Shown piece after piece: positions 25,312 through 35,104 of a DNA stretch of 64,000 nucleotides. The position numbers were made by a program, and so were the translations under genes. The notes below the pieces were generated by a model, which did no database searches, was not told where the DNA came from, and was given only the letters and a program-made list of their open reading frames with translations. The stretch comes from JAGWRA01 sp035534615 (GTDB lineage Bacteria; Acidobacteriota; Vicinamibacteria; Vicinamibacterales; CAVVIG01), in assembly GCA_035534615.1 (NCBI GenBank), contig DATLRO010000004.1, positions 21,165 to 85,164 on the forward strand. The letters are read 5' to 3'. Positions within the stretch are counted from its first letter, which is position 1. Each line of letters begins with the position of its first letter.

Positions 25312-26808
25312 GTGAGTGGGCGTGAGTGGCGTGAAGCGAGCGATCTGCGCCAGCGGCTTCTCGGCGTCGCCCTCGTGCTCGCCGTGGCGGCCGGGCTGCG
25401 GTTCTGGCACCTTGCCAGCGGCCTGCCGGGCGCCGTGTGGGCCGGCGAGCAGGACCTGATCGCCCGCGTCCTCCATGCGATGCGGACCGGCGACCTCAAC
25501 CCGCACACCTTCGGCTCGCCGGCGCTGTACTTCGAGGTGCAGCTGCTGGTGGCGTCCGCGCGGTTCCTGACCGGCGCCGCCCACGGCTTCTGGCACGTGC
25601 TCGACCAGTTCCGCCCGGCCGAGGCCTATCTCTGGGGACGGACGGCCTCCGCCCTGATCGGGACGGCCACCGTGCTGCTGGTCTTCGAAGCGGGCGCGCA
25701 GTGGGGCGGCCGCCACGCGCTGCTCGCCGCCGGCCTGCTGGCGGTGCTCCCGGCGCACATCCAGGCGTCGCAACTCATCGGCCCGGGTGTGCTGCTGACC
25801 TTCTTCACCACTGTCGCCCTGCTCCTCTCGCTGCGGGCCCTGGAGCGCGGCTCGCTCCGGACGTTCACGCTCGCCGGCGTCGCGGCCGGCCTCGCCGCCG
25901 CGACCAGCTATCGCGGCAGCCTCGTCCTGCTGCTGCCGCTCGTGGCCGTCTGGATGAGCAGCGGCACCAGCGCACCGCGCCGCTCCGGCGCGCTGGCGAC
26001 GATCGGGGCGTTCGCCCTCGCGTTTCTGCTGGCCGCCCCGTACACCGTGCTCGACCTGCCGGCGTTCCTGAACGCCGCCGGCGCGGCGCTCGCCGGCGGC
26101 AGCACCCCGCCGCCGCTCGCACTGGCCGGCGCGCTCGTCGCCAACCTGGCGTGGCCCGCCTTCGTGCTGGCGATCGCCGGCTTCATTCTGGCGATCGTGC
26201 GGTCGGTAACCGGACCCGCCCACGCCCGCTGGGTGCTCCTCGTCGGGTTTCCCCTCGTCTACCTCGGGTCGATGTCGATCGGGGCGAGCGGCAGCGCGGA
26301 CGTCCTGCTCCTGCCGGTGCTGCCGTTCGTGACCATCCTCGCCGCCATCGCGGTGATCTCGGGGGTGAGCCTGCTCCGCCGGTTCAGCATTCCGCGGGCG
26401 CCACGGCAGCTGCTGATCGCCGGGCTGACGATCGCCGCCATCCTGCCGCCGCTGGTCTCCTCGGTGAATGCCGACCGCGCCCGCGGCCGGCCGTGGACGT
26501 CGGCGCTCGCCTACGGCTGGATCCGCGCGCACGTCCCGGCCGGCGCGTGCGTCGCCGTCGGCAACGAGGCGCTCGCGCTGTCCGGCACCCGCTATCGCCC
26601 CGTGGCGGTCGATCTCGCGCCGGGCCGCCCCCTCGACCCCCGCGTCGCGGGCGCCGCACAGTACCTCGTCGCCACACCGGACGCCGGCCGGCCGGCCGGT
26701 CCCGCCGTCACGACGGTCTACCGCGTCGATCCGGACGCCGGACGTCCGGGCCCGTCCCTCGTCATCTATCGGCTGGCCTGGCCGGAGTCCGCCGGGCCGG
26801 GGCACTGA
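25312..26808 (+). CDS. GT-C family membrane glycosyltransferase
   Basis: A 498-residue polytopic membrane protein with about ten hydrophobic segments. The first extracytoplasmic loop has VWAGEQDLI, an acidic loop like that of PMT/ArnT-type enzymes, and DLNPHTFGSPALYFEVQLL, reminiscent of the family's substrate-access region. The C-terminal 120 residues form a soluble domain. The GTG at 25312 is preferred because AGGAGG lies ten bases upstream; an earlier in-frame GTG at 25255 lacks a binding site. It lies 64 bases after the CPBP gene. The 3' end overlaps the convergent SurA-like gene by 47 bases. The donor and acceptor sugars are unknown. Confidence 0.72.
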   Translation: MSGREWREASDLRQRLLGVALVLAVAAGLRFWHLASGLPGAVWAGEQDLIARVLHAMRTGDLNPHTFGSPALYFEVQLLVASARFLTGAAHGFWHVLDQFRPAEAYLWGRTASALIGTATVLLVFEAGAQWGGRHALLAAGLLAVLPAHIQASQLIGPGVLLTFFTTVALLLSLRALERGSLRTFTLAGVAAGLAAATSYRGSLVLLLPLVAVWMSSGTSAPRRSGALATIGAFALAFLLAAPYTVLDLPAFLNAAGAALAGGSTPPPLALAGALVANLAWPAFVLAIAGFILAIVRSVTGPAHARWVLLVGFPLVYLGSMSIGASGSADVLLLPVLPFVTILAAIAVISGVSLLRRFSIPRAPRQLLIAGLTIAAILPPLVSSVNADRARGRPWTSALAYGWIRAHVPAGACVAVGNEALALSGTRYRPVAVDLAPGRPLDPRVAGAAQYLVATPDAGRPAGPAVTTVYRVDPDAGRPGPSLVIYRLAWPESAGPGH

Positions 26809-27475
26809 CGCCCGACGCCCCCTGCGTGCCGGGCGCGGTGCCGGGCAGGTACAGGATGGTGACGTCGGCCCGCTGCCGCAGGCCGCCCAGCCACTCGGCA
26901 ATCAGCGACGCCTGCCGCTCCGCGGTGAGGCGGGCGGCAATCGTGTCACGCACGCGGGCGAGCGGCTGCAGGACCCCTTCCCGCGTGAAGGCCGCCTGGT
27001 GGGTCCGGTAGTAGGCGGCGATCGCCTCGTCTGACGGCGGGGGCGGCAGCGGAAACCGCTGGTCGAGATACGCCTTGATGCGCAGGTTGTCGCGGATGAC
27101 GGCGCGCAGGTGCGCCTCGTCGACCCCGGCGACCGTGAGTGCGCGCCGGTACGCCTCCGCGGTCGGGAACCGGCGGCGGATCGCCTCGAGCCGCGTCTCG
27201 ATGGCCCCGGGGGCCGGTTCGGGCGGCGCGTAGTGCTCGACTTCGTCCAGGATCAGGTCCCGGTTGATCAGCTGCTGCAGCACGGCGGCCGTCGCCGTCA
27301 CGCCGTGCGGCAGGTCGACGAGGCCGAACGTCCGGGCCGCCCGGACGTCAGACAGCGTGATCACCTCGCCCGAGACGACCGCGAGCACGCGGTCGATCAG
27401 CTCGTCGGCGTGCCCCGGCCGGGGCACGCCGGCGGCCAGCACGGCCAGCAGCGCCACCCACGCGACTCTCCGCAT
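26762..27475 (-). CDS. SurA-like periplasmic chaperone without PPIase domain
   Basis: A 237-residue exported protein: signal peptide about 1-25 (MRRVAWVALLAVLAAGV, cleaved near GHA), then a SurA_N-type segment (ELIDRVLAVVSGEVITLSD, as in SurA: V-A-x-V-N-x-x-x-I-x-x-S-D). The remainder is helical. No parvulin PPIase domain is present, and E. coli SurA is almost twice as long. It is the last gene of the tamB-tamA run, 54 bases after tamA, which supports a role in outer-membrane protein handling. The ATG at 27475 (GGAG eight bases upstream) is chosen; a GTG two codons earlier is possible. Confidence 0.75.
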   Translation of the reverse strand: MRRVAWVALLAVLAAGVPRPGHADELIDRVLAVVSGEVITLSDVRAARTFGLVDLPHGVTATAAVLQQLINRDLILDEVEHYAPPEPAPGAIETRLEAIRRRFPTAEAYRRALTVAGVDEAHLRAVIRDNLRIKAYLDQRFPLPPPPSDEAIAAYYRTHQAAFTREGVLQPLARVRDTIAARLTAERQASLIAEWLGGLRQRADVTILYLPGTAPGTQGASGVSAPARRTPARPADR

Positions 27476-27529
27476 CCGCACCGCTCCGGCTCCTCCCTCG
27501 TCACGTCCGCGCGCGGCGACCCCGCGCGA

Positions 27530-30496
27530 TCAGAACGCCTGGCCCAGACTGATGTTGAGCGCCGTGAGCGGCTCGAGCCGCCCCGGCGTGAGATCGACCC
27601 GCGACAGCTTGAACCCCAGGTCGATCCGGATCGGCCCGATCGGCGATTCGTAGCGGAGGCCGAACCCGACCGCCGCCCGGATCTGGGCCGGATTCAGGTC
27701 GCCGACGTGCGCCCACACGTTGCCGGCATCGACGAACCCGACGACGCCGATGGCGCGCCAGACGGGGATGCGCAGCTCGGCGTTCAGGATGATGAGCGCG
27801 TCGCCGCCCTGCGGAAACCCGTTGGCGTCGATCGTGGCCGGCGTGCCGAGCTGATCCAGCGCGAAGCCGCGGACGGTCGTGTCACCGCCCGCGAAGAACC
27901 GCTCGCTCGCCGGCAGGTCGCGGACCTGGACGTCGATGGGCTGGCCGTTCGGGCCGATCACCGGGTTGCCCTGGCTGTCGGTCTCCGGCACGTTGCGCGG
28001 GAAGCCGGTGGCGAGTCCGAGCCGGGCATCGGCCGCGAACACCGTGCGCCCCCAGCCCGGCACGGTCCGGTACATCGATCCCTGCAGGTAGGCCTTGGCG
28101 AACCCGACCTCGGACCCGATGGCGCGCCCGGCGATCTGTCCGTTGATCACCATGAGACCGCCCCGCGTCGGATTGATGGCGTCGTCACGCGTGTCCCGGA
28201 CCAGCGAGGAAGAGAACGACGACAGGAGGACCTGCGGGAACAGCCGGTCGATCAGCAGCTGGTCTGCCGGGGAGACCTGCTCGTCGAACAGCCGGTTGCG
28301 GTCCACCGCATAGTTGCCCGTGATGCTGAGCGTCCGGGTCAGGCGCCGGGCGACCTGCGCGCTGACGCCCCGGTGCGCGAAGTTGAAGCTCGCGCGCACC
28401 CCCTGCTCCATGACTCCCGACACGACCGCGTCGGCCGCGCTGCCGAACAGGCGCGGCTCCCGGTAGCTGGCGATGACGCGATAGTCGCTGAAGCCGTAGC
28501 CGCCGCTGTCGGACGAGGTGGCCCCGGCGATGAACGGCGCGGTGTTCGGCCGCAGGCTGACGCGCGAGAACAGGCTGATCGACCGGTTCTTCCCGAACAG
28601 GTTGCGCCGGGTGATCTCGAACAGGGCGCGCGGGGCGAACTCGAGCCGGTCGACCGCGAACCCGGTCTGGCCGCTGGCCTGCGGGCGGAGCCCGACCTCG
28701 ACGCCGCCGCCGTAGCCGATCGTGGTCGTGGGCGCTTCCTCGACCGACACGAGCACGTCACGGTGGACGTCGGATCCGTGCCGCAGCTCCTCGATCCGCA
28801 CGCGGCGGAACAGGCCGAGCGCCACGAGCCGCCGCTGGCTCTCGCCGATCGCCTCGAGGTTCAGCGGCTGGCCCGGCTCGATGAGCAGCTCCCGTTCGAT
28901 CAGCTTCGTGCTCGTCCGCGTGTTGCCGACGATCAGGACGTGGTCGACGAAGATCTGCGGCCCCTCCTGGATCACGTACCGGACCGCGACGCGCGATCGG
29001 TCGGCGTTGAAGCCCAGCTGCGGCGTGACCGTCGCCGACTCGTAGCCGCGGTCGTTGAACGCCTCCTGGATCCTGTCGGCGTCGCGCCCGATGTTCGGGC
29101 CGTAGAACGGCCGCCCGGGCACCGCGAGCAGGCGCCCCCGCAGCGTCGCCTCCGGAATCGCGTCGTTCCCCAGAATCGCCACGTCGTCGATGAGCGTGCG
29201 GACGCCCGGGTGGACGACGATCCGGACGGCGACCGGCACCGGACCGCCCGCCGGGTCGCCCGATCCGGCGGCGCGCGGGATCACCGTCCGCTCGGCCTTC
29301 GCGTCGCTGTACCCGAGCTGGCGGTACCGCAGCTCGAGGGCGGCAGCCATCGCGTCGAGCCGCTCCTGCACGAACGGCGTCCCCTCGCGCAGGCGGACGT
29401 CTGCCGGCAGGCTCGACAGGGGCACGCCGGTGTTGCCCGTGACCTGGACCGCGGCGATGCGGTAGAGCGGGCCGTGGTGGACCTGGAAGACGATCGTCAT
29501 CTCGTCTCCCTGCACGCGGCGGCTGAACGACGCGGCCGCGTCCCGGTAGCCCTGCGCGCGGAAGTAGTCCTGGATGCGGCGGCTCGAATCTTCGAGCAGA
29601 TCCTCGTCCACCGATCCGTCCTGCCGGATCGGCACGAGGCGGTCGCGCTCCTTCAGCGGCAGCGGGTCCCCTTCGAAGACGGTCGTGACGTGCGGGCCCG
29701 GATTCACGGTGATCGTCAGCGCCACCGTCTCCCGGTGCTCGCCCACGGTGGTCGACGGCACCAGCCTCGCCTCGTAGTAGCCGGCCGTCCGCAGCTGCTC
29801 CGTGTACCGGGCGATCCGCTGCCGGAGCTCCGTCGCGTCGTAGGCCTCGCCGGGGCGGACCCCCAGCCGCTCGATGACGAGCGGCGCCGGATCGGACGGC
29901 TTCCCCGCGATCCGGATCGATCGGATGCGCGCCCGGATGCCGGCCTGGATCTCGAAGGCGAGCGTCACCAGCTCGGGATTCCCGGTGGCAATCCGGCGCG
30001 GCGTCACGTCGGCCCGCAGGTAGCCGTGCTCCCGGTAGAGGCCGAGCAGCATCCGCGCCACCTCGGCCGCGCGCCCGAGCGGCGGCAGCAGGCCGTAGCG
30101 GTCGGTGACGGCCGTCCGGAGCGTCCGCTGCGACAGCCCGAGATCGCCGTCGAACCGGAGGCGGCCGACCCGCTGCAGCGGGATCAGCTGGTAGACCAGC
30201 GCCACGCCCGCGCCGACGTGCGCGGCGTGCACGCGAACGTCCTGGAACTGGCCGAGGCTCATCAGGTGCGTGACCGTCTCGCGGACGTCCGCCATCCCGA
30301 GCGGCGCGCCGACCGGGGTCATGATCAGGTCCCGCAACCGGCTGTCCCGATCGGTGCGGCCCTCGAAGGTCAGCCGGACCGACACGACGGGCCGCCCGAG
30401 GTAGTCCGCCACGTCCGCGAACACCGGAGCGACCGCCATCAGCACCAGGACCATCGCCGCCGGAAGAAGCCGGATGCGGCGGAACCGGACGGTCAT
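27530..30496 (-). CDS. tamA: Omp85-family outer-membrane assembly protein (TamA/BamA-like)
   Basis: A 988-residue Omp85 protein. It has a signal peptide (about 1-27), a long periplasmic part of repeated POTRA domains (V-x-V-x-G-N-T blocks, e.g. AVQVTGNTGVPLSSLP and VLIVGNTRTSTKLIE), then a C-terminal 16-stranded barrel region. The barrel holds GGDTTVRGF, the conserved lid-lock VRGF motif. The protein is longer than E. coli TamA and carries more POTRAs, so it is BamA-like in layout. Direct coupling to tamB (start and stop share one base) argues for a TamA-type role. It is not clear whether another bamA exists elsewhere. Confidence 0.85.
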   Translation of the reverse strand: MTVRFRRIRLLPAAMVLVLMAVAPVFADVADYLGRPVVSVRLTFEGRTDRDSRLRDLIMTPVGAPLGMADVRETVTHLMSLGQFQDVRVHAAHVGAGVALVYQLIPLQRVGRLRFDGDLGLSQRTLRTAVTDRYGLLPPLGRAAEVARMLLGLYREHGYLRADVTPRRIATGNPELVTLAFEIQAGIRARIRSIRIAGKPSDPAPLVIERLGVRPGEAYDATELRQRIARYTEQLRTAGYYEARLVPSTTVGEHRETVALTITVNPGPHVTTVFEGDPLPLKERDRLVPIRQDGSVDEDLLEDSSRRIQDYFRAQGYRDAAASFSRRVQGDEMTIVFQVHHGPLYRIAAVQVTGNTGVPLSSLPADVRLREGTPFVQERLDAMAAALELRYRQLGYSDAKAERTVIPRAAGSGDPAGGPVPVAVRIVVHPGVRTLIDDVAILGNDAIPEATLRGRLLAVPGRPFYGPNIGRDADRIQEAFNDRGYESATVTPQLGFNADRSRVAVRYVIQEGPQIFVDHVLIVGNTRTSTKLIERELLIEPGQPLNLEAIGESQRRLVALGLFRRVRIEELRHGSDVHRDVLVSVEEAPTTTIGYGGGVEVGLRPQASGQTGFAVDRLEFAPRALFEITRRNLFGKNRSISLFSRVSLRPNTAPFIAGATSSDSGGYGFSDYRVIASYREPRLFGSAADAVVSGVMEQGVRASFNFAHRGVSAQVARRLTRTLSITGNYAVDRNRLFDEQVSPADQLLIDRLFPQVLLSSFSSSLVRDTRDDAINPTRGGLMVINGQIAGRAIGSEVGFAKAYLQGSMYRTVPGWGRTVFAADARLGLATGFPRNVPETDSQGNPVIGPNGQPIDVQVRDLPASERFFAGGDTTVRGFALDQLGTPATIDANGFPQGGDALIILNAELRIPVWRAIGVVGFVDAGNVWAHVGDLNPAQIRAAVGFGLRYESPIGPIRIDLGFKLSRVDLTPGRLEPLTALNISLGQAF

Positions 30497-33400
30497 CAGA
30501 AGGTGTGCCTCACGCGGAGCTCGAGCGCGTAGGTGTGGTCCTCGTTCTGGGACAGGATCCACGACAGCCGGGCGCCCTGGTCGTACTCCAGCAGGATGAT
30601 CTGATCGTTGATCGCGGTGCTCAGGCTGCGCGAGTAGGTCACGTAGACCCGGTTCGACAGCCGCTTGCCGATGGTCAGGCGCGCGGTCGGGTTCAGGCGG
30701 GAGCTGGTCTGGTACGGATCGAACAGCGAGGGGGTCAGCTGGAACGTGTCGATCCCGAACGTCTGCTCGACGACCCGGCCGACCTCGGAGGCCACCGGGC
30801 TCGTCAGCAGCTGGGTCGCGCGCGAGGCCAGCAGGTCCTGCTGCACCTGGTTGGGCCGCAGGAGCGCCTGCAGCTCCGCGTCCTGGCTCGGGATCTCGTT
30901 GCCGAGCAGCAGCGCGAGGACGTCGGCCGTCGGCAGCGGCGGATCCGACGTCAGCTCCGGCTGGAGCCGTTCGGTCGTGCCGGTCGCCTGCACGGTCACC
31001 TGGTAGGTCTGGCCGGGCACGCGCACCCGCGTCTCGGCCGCCACGTCGAAGAACGGCTCGATGCGGGTGGGGTTCGTGAACTCGATCGTCCCGCGCGTGA
31101 TCAGATAGTTCTTGCCCTCGAAGAAGATCTGCCCGCGGTCGACCTCCGCCTGTCCGAACAGCACGGGCCGCTCGTACGTGCCGCGCAGCGTGAGGTCGGC
31201 GCTCGCGACCATCCGGACGAGGTTGTTCTCGACGCGCAGCGTGGACGGGGCCTCGATCCGGAGGTCCAGGTGGAGGGGCGGAATCGCCGGCCCCGGCGCG
31301 GCCGGCAGCGACGGGGTCGACCGGCCGCTCGCGAGGTCGAACAGGCTGGTGCCGGAATACCGGAACCGGCGCGTGAAGATCGCGCTCCGCACCGTCACCG
31401 TGCCGCCCAGCGTCGGCTCCTGCACCCGGCCGCGCAGCGACAGCGTGGCGTCGACGACCGACTGGAACCCGTCCGGGTAGCGCAGGTGCATGTTCACGCC
31501 GCGGGCGGTCACGTTCAGCTCGCCCGGCGCGTAGCCGCTCAGGCCGATTTGGCCGCCGAACTGGACGGCGCCGCCGCCCATCTTGGCCGTCAGCCCGTCG
31601 AGCACGATGCCCCGCTCGTCGAACAGGACCGTGCCGTTGATCGCCTCCAGGGAGTTCGGCAGCGCGAAGTCCCGGACGCGGCCGTTGCTGATGACCGCGC
31701 GGCCGCGCAGCGTCGGCGCGCTCAGGGCCCCCTGCAGCTCGGCCGACAGCTGGGCGCGCCCCGAGCCCCGGACGTTCCGGAAGAAGCCCTGCAGAATACC
31801 GAGGTTGGCGCCGCCGTCGGCGCGCAGATCGATCTGGCGGGTGCGCAGCCCGAGCGTCCCCGCGAGGTCGAGGCGCGTGTCCTCGCCCACCAGCTGCAGC
31901 TGCTCGACCTTCACCGTGTCCCGGTCGAGCGCGATCCGGATCGGCCCCTGGTTCCGCAGCTGGTAGTCGAACAGCCGCAGGTCGAGCTGCTCCACCGTCG
32001 TGTCGACGTGAAGACGGTCGAGGTCGCCCAGATCGCCGGTGACCCGCACCGTGCCGCTGGCGACGGCCGTGGTGAACGGCGACAGGCGCGGCTCGAAGAG
32101 GCGCACGTACGGATCGAGCGACGTGTCGGTGAAGCGGAACTGCAGGTCTCCGGCGTCACCCGGCGTCAGCGACACCCGGCCGGTGCCCGACACCGCGAGA
32201 CGCGGCGAGGCCGCCTCCACCTGCATCGTCAGGACCGTGCCGCGCAGGCCGAGCGTGCCGGTGACCTGGCCGATGCCTTCGTCGGCGACGAACAGGTCGT
32301 CGATGCGGCCCTTGACGTCGTAGCGCGGGTCGGCGAACGCGCCGCTGCCGGTGGCCGAAAAGACGAGCGTGCCCGACAGCGGCATGCCGGGAAACGACAC
32401 CGCCGCGACGTGCTCCATCGAAATCCGCCGCCCGTCGGCGCTGAACGAATAGGTGCCGTGCCAGCCGACGTACGCCGCGCCGGTGATCGTGCCGCCTCCC
32501 TTGGCGATCTCGATGGCGTCCAGCCGGACCCCCGCCCCCTCGAAGCGCAGCGCGGCCGTGGCCCGCTCGAACGGCTCACGATACGCCGTCCCGTGCGTGA
32601 TCGTCATCTTCCCGAAGCCGAACGGCGCCACGTACCGACCGTACAGATGGAACTCCCCCGACAGCAGGCCGTCGACCGGGTAATCGTCGATGCCGAACGC
32701 GTGGCGCAGGCCGTCGACGGGACGGTCCGCCACCGTGAAGCGGGCGTTGATCTCCTCGCCGTGATCGGCGCGGGGATAGCCGAGCGAGAAGCGGCCGTCC
32801 GCCTTGATCTCCGAGTCGCCGAGCCGGACCACGCCACCCGTCACCGTCACGTAGTCGTCCTCGATCACGAGCGACGCGTGCCCGCTGCCCCACAACTCGT
32901 CCCAGGCCAGCAGATCCCGGCCGGTGAACGTCCCCTCCACGCGCGGATTCCGGAACGCGTGGAGCATCACCCCGTCGAACGTGCCCCGGCCGCCGAACGC
33001 CACCGGGCGCCGCGGCGCCCCGACGTCCGTCATGATGCCGGCGAGCACCTCGTCGCTCTCCTGCCAGTCGCTGCTGATCACGTGGAACGGAATCCGCGAG
33101 TGCTCGCCGTACGCCGTCACCCCTTCGAACGTGACGGCGGTCGCCGGCGTGGCGAACCGGCTGGCCGCGATGTCGATCCACTCGGGCCCGAACGAGTAGG
33201 TGAAGCTCGCGCTCACCGGCAGGTGCGCCGGCAGCGGCTGCAGCGCGTAGGGCCCCGGCTCCGGGCCGCGCCGATCCTGGGCGACGGCCCGCGCCGCCGC
33301 CAGCGCCGGCGTCAGCGTCGCGACCCCGGCCGGGGGCTGGACGGTCAGCCACCCGCCCCCCTGATGGGCGCCGAAGCGGCCGAGCGGCCACTGCAGCTCG

Positions 33401-34551
33401 TTGTGGCCGCTGGCCCGGCCGGCGAACCGCAGCCCGCGCAACCGCATCGCGTCGGTGAACGCCGCCAGATCGACGTCGGCGTACGACGCGTCGAACTGCG
33501 CCACGATCGGCGTCGGCTCGCCGATCGGCGCCAGCGAGTAGCCGAACCGGGCCTCGCCGCCGTAGAACCGCGACACCGCGTCGGTCACCTGGAAGCGGTG
33601 CGGCTCCCACTGCAGTCCGCCCCGGACCTGCTCGAACTGGAAGCCGTTGACCGTCGCGTCCGCGCTCGTGAACCGCCCGCCCAGGCGGTACCCGCCATGG
33701 TAGAGGTGAAAGGTCCCGGTGAACTCGCCCTGGCCGCCGACCGTGAAGTGATCGTGCGCGAAGAAGATCTGGTGCATCCGCGGGAAGTCGACCCGCGACC
33801 GCACCTGATAGAGCTGATCGGGCCAGTGCGCGAAATCGACGTCGCCGGTGGCGATCGACTCGGCGCCGTCGGTCCGCAGGTCCATCCGCTCGACGTGCAC
33901 GTGCGGGCCCTTCAGCGTGAAGGTGCAGTGCATGTTCGCCCACATCGGCGCGTAGTCCTTGATCCGCACGGTCCCGCCGCTGAACGCGGCCCGGCCGCGG
34001 TACCCGCCCGCGTCGCGGATCGTCAGATCCAGGTGGGGCGCGACGACGCTCCACGGCGTCTCGTGATCCTCGTAGATGAACTCACCGTCCGACGCGTGGA
34101 GATACTTGACGGTCGTGACGAACCGCCTGGGGCCGGAGGACGTGGAGACGAGCCGGGGGAAGCTCTGCGTGTCGGCCCACTTCTCCACCCGCATCGTCCA
34201 GCCGCGCATCTCGACATCGTCGATCGTGACCTCGCGGCGCAGCAGGGTCGACCAGTCGATCGAGACCTCGAGACGGTTGGCGGTGAAGAACGGACGGTCG
34301 CCGGGGTGCAGGCCGGCAATGACCAGGTGATCGATTACGAAGCGGCCGCGCGCGAGCCGGATTGAGAGCCGGCCAATGTGAATCGGGCGGTCGATCCGCC
34401 TGGAGCCCTCACGCTCGGCCAGGCGGCGGAGCGACGGCCCGAGGTCGATCGTCACGCTGCTGACCACGCCCGCGGCGAGCATCGCCACGAAGATCGTCAG
34501 GGCGAGACCGACGTAGCGCAGGATCTTCCGTGCGCGCTCCTTGCTCAGCAC
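30496..34551 (-). CDS. tamB: TamB/YtfN-like inner-membrane translocation and assembly protein
   Basis: A 1351-residue protein with an N-terminal membrane anchor (about residues 10-33) and a very long beta-rich periplasmic region of AsmA/TamB type. The C-terminal DUF490 domain is recognisable: GQIFFEGKNYLITRGTIEF, then SDPPLPTADVLALLLGNE, ending in LRVRHTF. TamB-like proteins bridge the envelope as hydrophobic-groove lipid conduits and act with TamA. The ATG lies 21 bases after the biotin carrier gene, and the stop overlaps the tamA start. Slightly longer than E. coli TamB (about 1260). Confidence 0.9.
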   Translation of the reverse strand: MLSKERARKILRYVGLALTIFVAMLAAGVVSSVTIDLGPSLRRLAEREGSRRIDRPIHIGRLSIRLARGRFVIDHLVIAGLHPGDRPFFTANRLEVSIDWSTLLRREVTIDDVEMRGWTMRVEKWADTQSFPRLVSTSSGPRRFVTTVKYLHASDGEFIYEDHETPWSVVAPHLDLTIRDAGGYRGRAAFSGGTVRIKDYAPMWANMHCTFTLKGPHVHVERMDLRTDGAESIATGDVDFAHWPDQLYQVRSRVDFPRMHQIFFAHDHFTVGGQGEFTGTFHLYHGGYRLGGRFTSADATVNGFQFEQVRGGLQWEPHRFQVTDAVSRFYGGEARFGYSLAPIGEPTPIVAQFDASYADVDLAAFTDAMRLRGLRFAGRASGHNELQWPLGRFGAHQGGGWLTVQPPAGVATLTPALAAARAVAQDRRGPEPGPYALQPLPAHLPVSASFTYSFGPEWIDIAASRFATPATAVTFEGVTAYGEHSRIPFHVISSDWQESDEVLAGIMTDVGAPRRPVAFGGRGTFDGVMLHAFRNPRVEGTFTGRDLLAWDELWGSGHASLVIEDDYVTVTGGVVRLGDSEIKADGRFSLGYPRADHGEEINARFTVADRPVDGLRHAFGIDDYPVDGLLSGEFHLYGRYVAPFGFGKMTITHGTAYREPFERATAALRFEGAGVRLDAIEIAKGGGTITGAAYVGWHGTYSFSADGRRISMEHVAAVSFPGMPLSGTLVFSATGSGAFADPRYDVKGRIDDLFVADEGIGQVTGTLGLRGTVLTMQVEAASPRLAVSGTGRVSLTPGDAGDLQFRFTDTSLDPYVRLFEPRLSPFTTAVASGTVRVTGDLGDLDRLHVDTTVEQLDLRLFDYQLRNQGPIRIALDRDTVKVEQLQLVGEDTRLDLAGTLGLRTRQIDLRADGGANLGILQGFFRNVRGSGRAQLSAELQGALSAPTLRGRAVISNGRVRDFALPNSLEAINGTVLFDERGIVLDGLTAKMGGGAVQFGGQIGLSGYAPGELNVTARGVNMHLRYPDGFQSVVDATLSLRGRVQEPTLGGTVTVRSAIFTRRFRYSGTSLFDLASGRSTPSLPAAPGPAIPPLHLDLRIEAPSTLRVENNLVRMVASADLTLRGTYERPVLFGQAEVDRGQIFFEGKNYLITRGTIEFTNPTRIEPFFDVAAETRVRVPGQTYQVTVQATGTTERLQPELTSDPPLPTADVLALLLGNEIPSQDAELQALLRPNQVQQDLLASRATQLLTSPVASEVGRVVEQTFGIDTFQLTPSLFDPYQTSSRLNPTARLTIGKRLSNRVYVTYSRSLSTAINDQIILLEYDQGARLSWILSQNEDHTYALELRVRHTF

Positions 34552-34572
34552 ACTCCACTCTCGAGCTCTGCG

Positions 34573-35097
34573 CTAATCCACCACCGCCAGCAGGCTCCCG
34601 GCCTCGACCGACGTCCCCTCCGCCACCCGGATCTCCGCCACGACGCCCGCCTTGGGTGAGCGGATCTCGTTTTCCATCTTCATCGCCTCGACGACGATCA
34701 TCGGCTGCCTCGCCTTCACCGTGTCCCCCGGCCGGACCAGCAGGCGGACCACCTTGCCGGGCATCGGCGCCACCAGCCGCTGGGGCCCGCTCGGGCCGCG
34801 GCCGTCGGCTGCCGCGGCCGCCCGGCGTCCCCACGCCCCCCGCCGCGCGCTGACGGCCGCCGACAGGGTCGTGCCGTCGATCGAGACACTCAGCCCGCCG
34901 CCCGGCGCCGCCCCGGCCACGCCGACCGTCCAGCTGGCGCCCCCCTCGTCCACGAACAGCAGCGACAGCGTCGTCGGATCGAGCCGGACGGCGTCCACCA
35001 TCCGCGCCCGCCCGTCGACGGTCACCCTGTAGCCCGCGCCCGCCGGCTCGATCGAGACCGTCCGGACGCGCCCGTTGATGTCGACCTCGACGATCAT
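34573..35097 (-). CDS. Biotin carboxyl carrier protein of an acyl-CoA carboxylase
   Basis: A 174-residue protein. The C-terminal 70 residues are a biotinyl domain with the biotinylation motif EAMKM, Lys140. It is preceded by an Ala-rich hinge and an unrecognised beta-rich N-terminal domain (1-90) that resembles the BT domain of acyl-CoA carboxylases. It carries CO2 from the biotin carboxylase to the carboxyltransferase. It starts seven bases after accC, so the two are translated from the same message. Free-standing carriers of this type occur with PccB-like carboxyltransferases in Acidobacteria and Bacteroidetes. Confidence 0.88.
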   Translation of the reverse strand: MIVEVDINGRVRTVSIEPAGAGYRVTVDGRARMVDAVRLDPTTLSLLFVDEGGASWTVGVAGAAPGGGLSVSIDGTTLSAAVSARRGAWGRRAAAAADGRGPSGPQRLVAPMPGKVVRLLVRPGDTVKARQPMIVVEAMKMENEIRSPKAGVVAEIRVAEGTSVEAGSLLAVVD

Positions 35098-35104
35098 GGT
35101 CCGC

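Noticed and set aside
27110..34365. Two long plus-strand frames opposite tamA and tamB
   Set aside because: Antisense shadows of strongly coding genes; no signal peptide, motif or ribosome-binding site.
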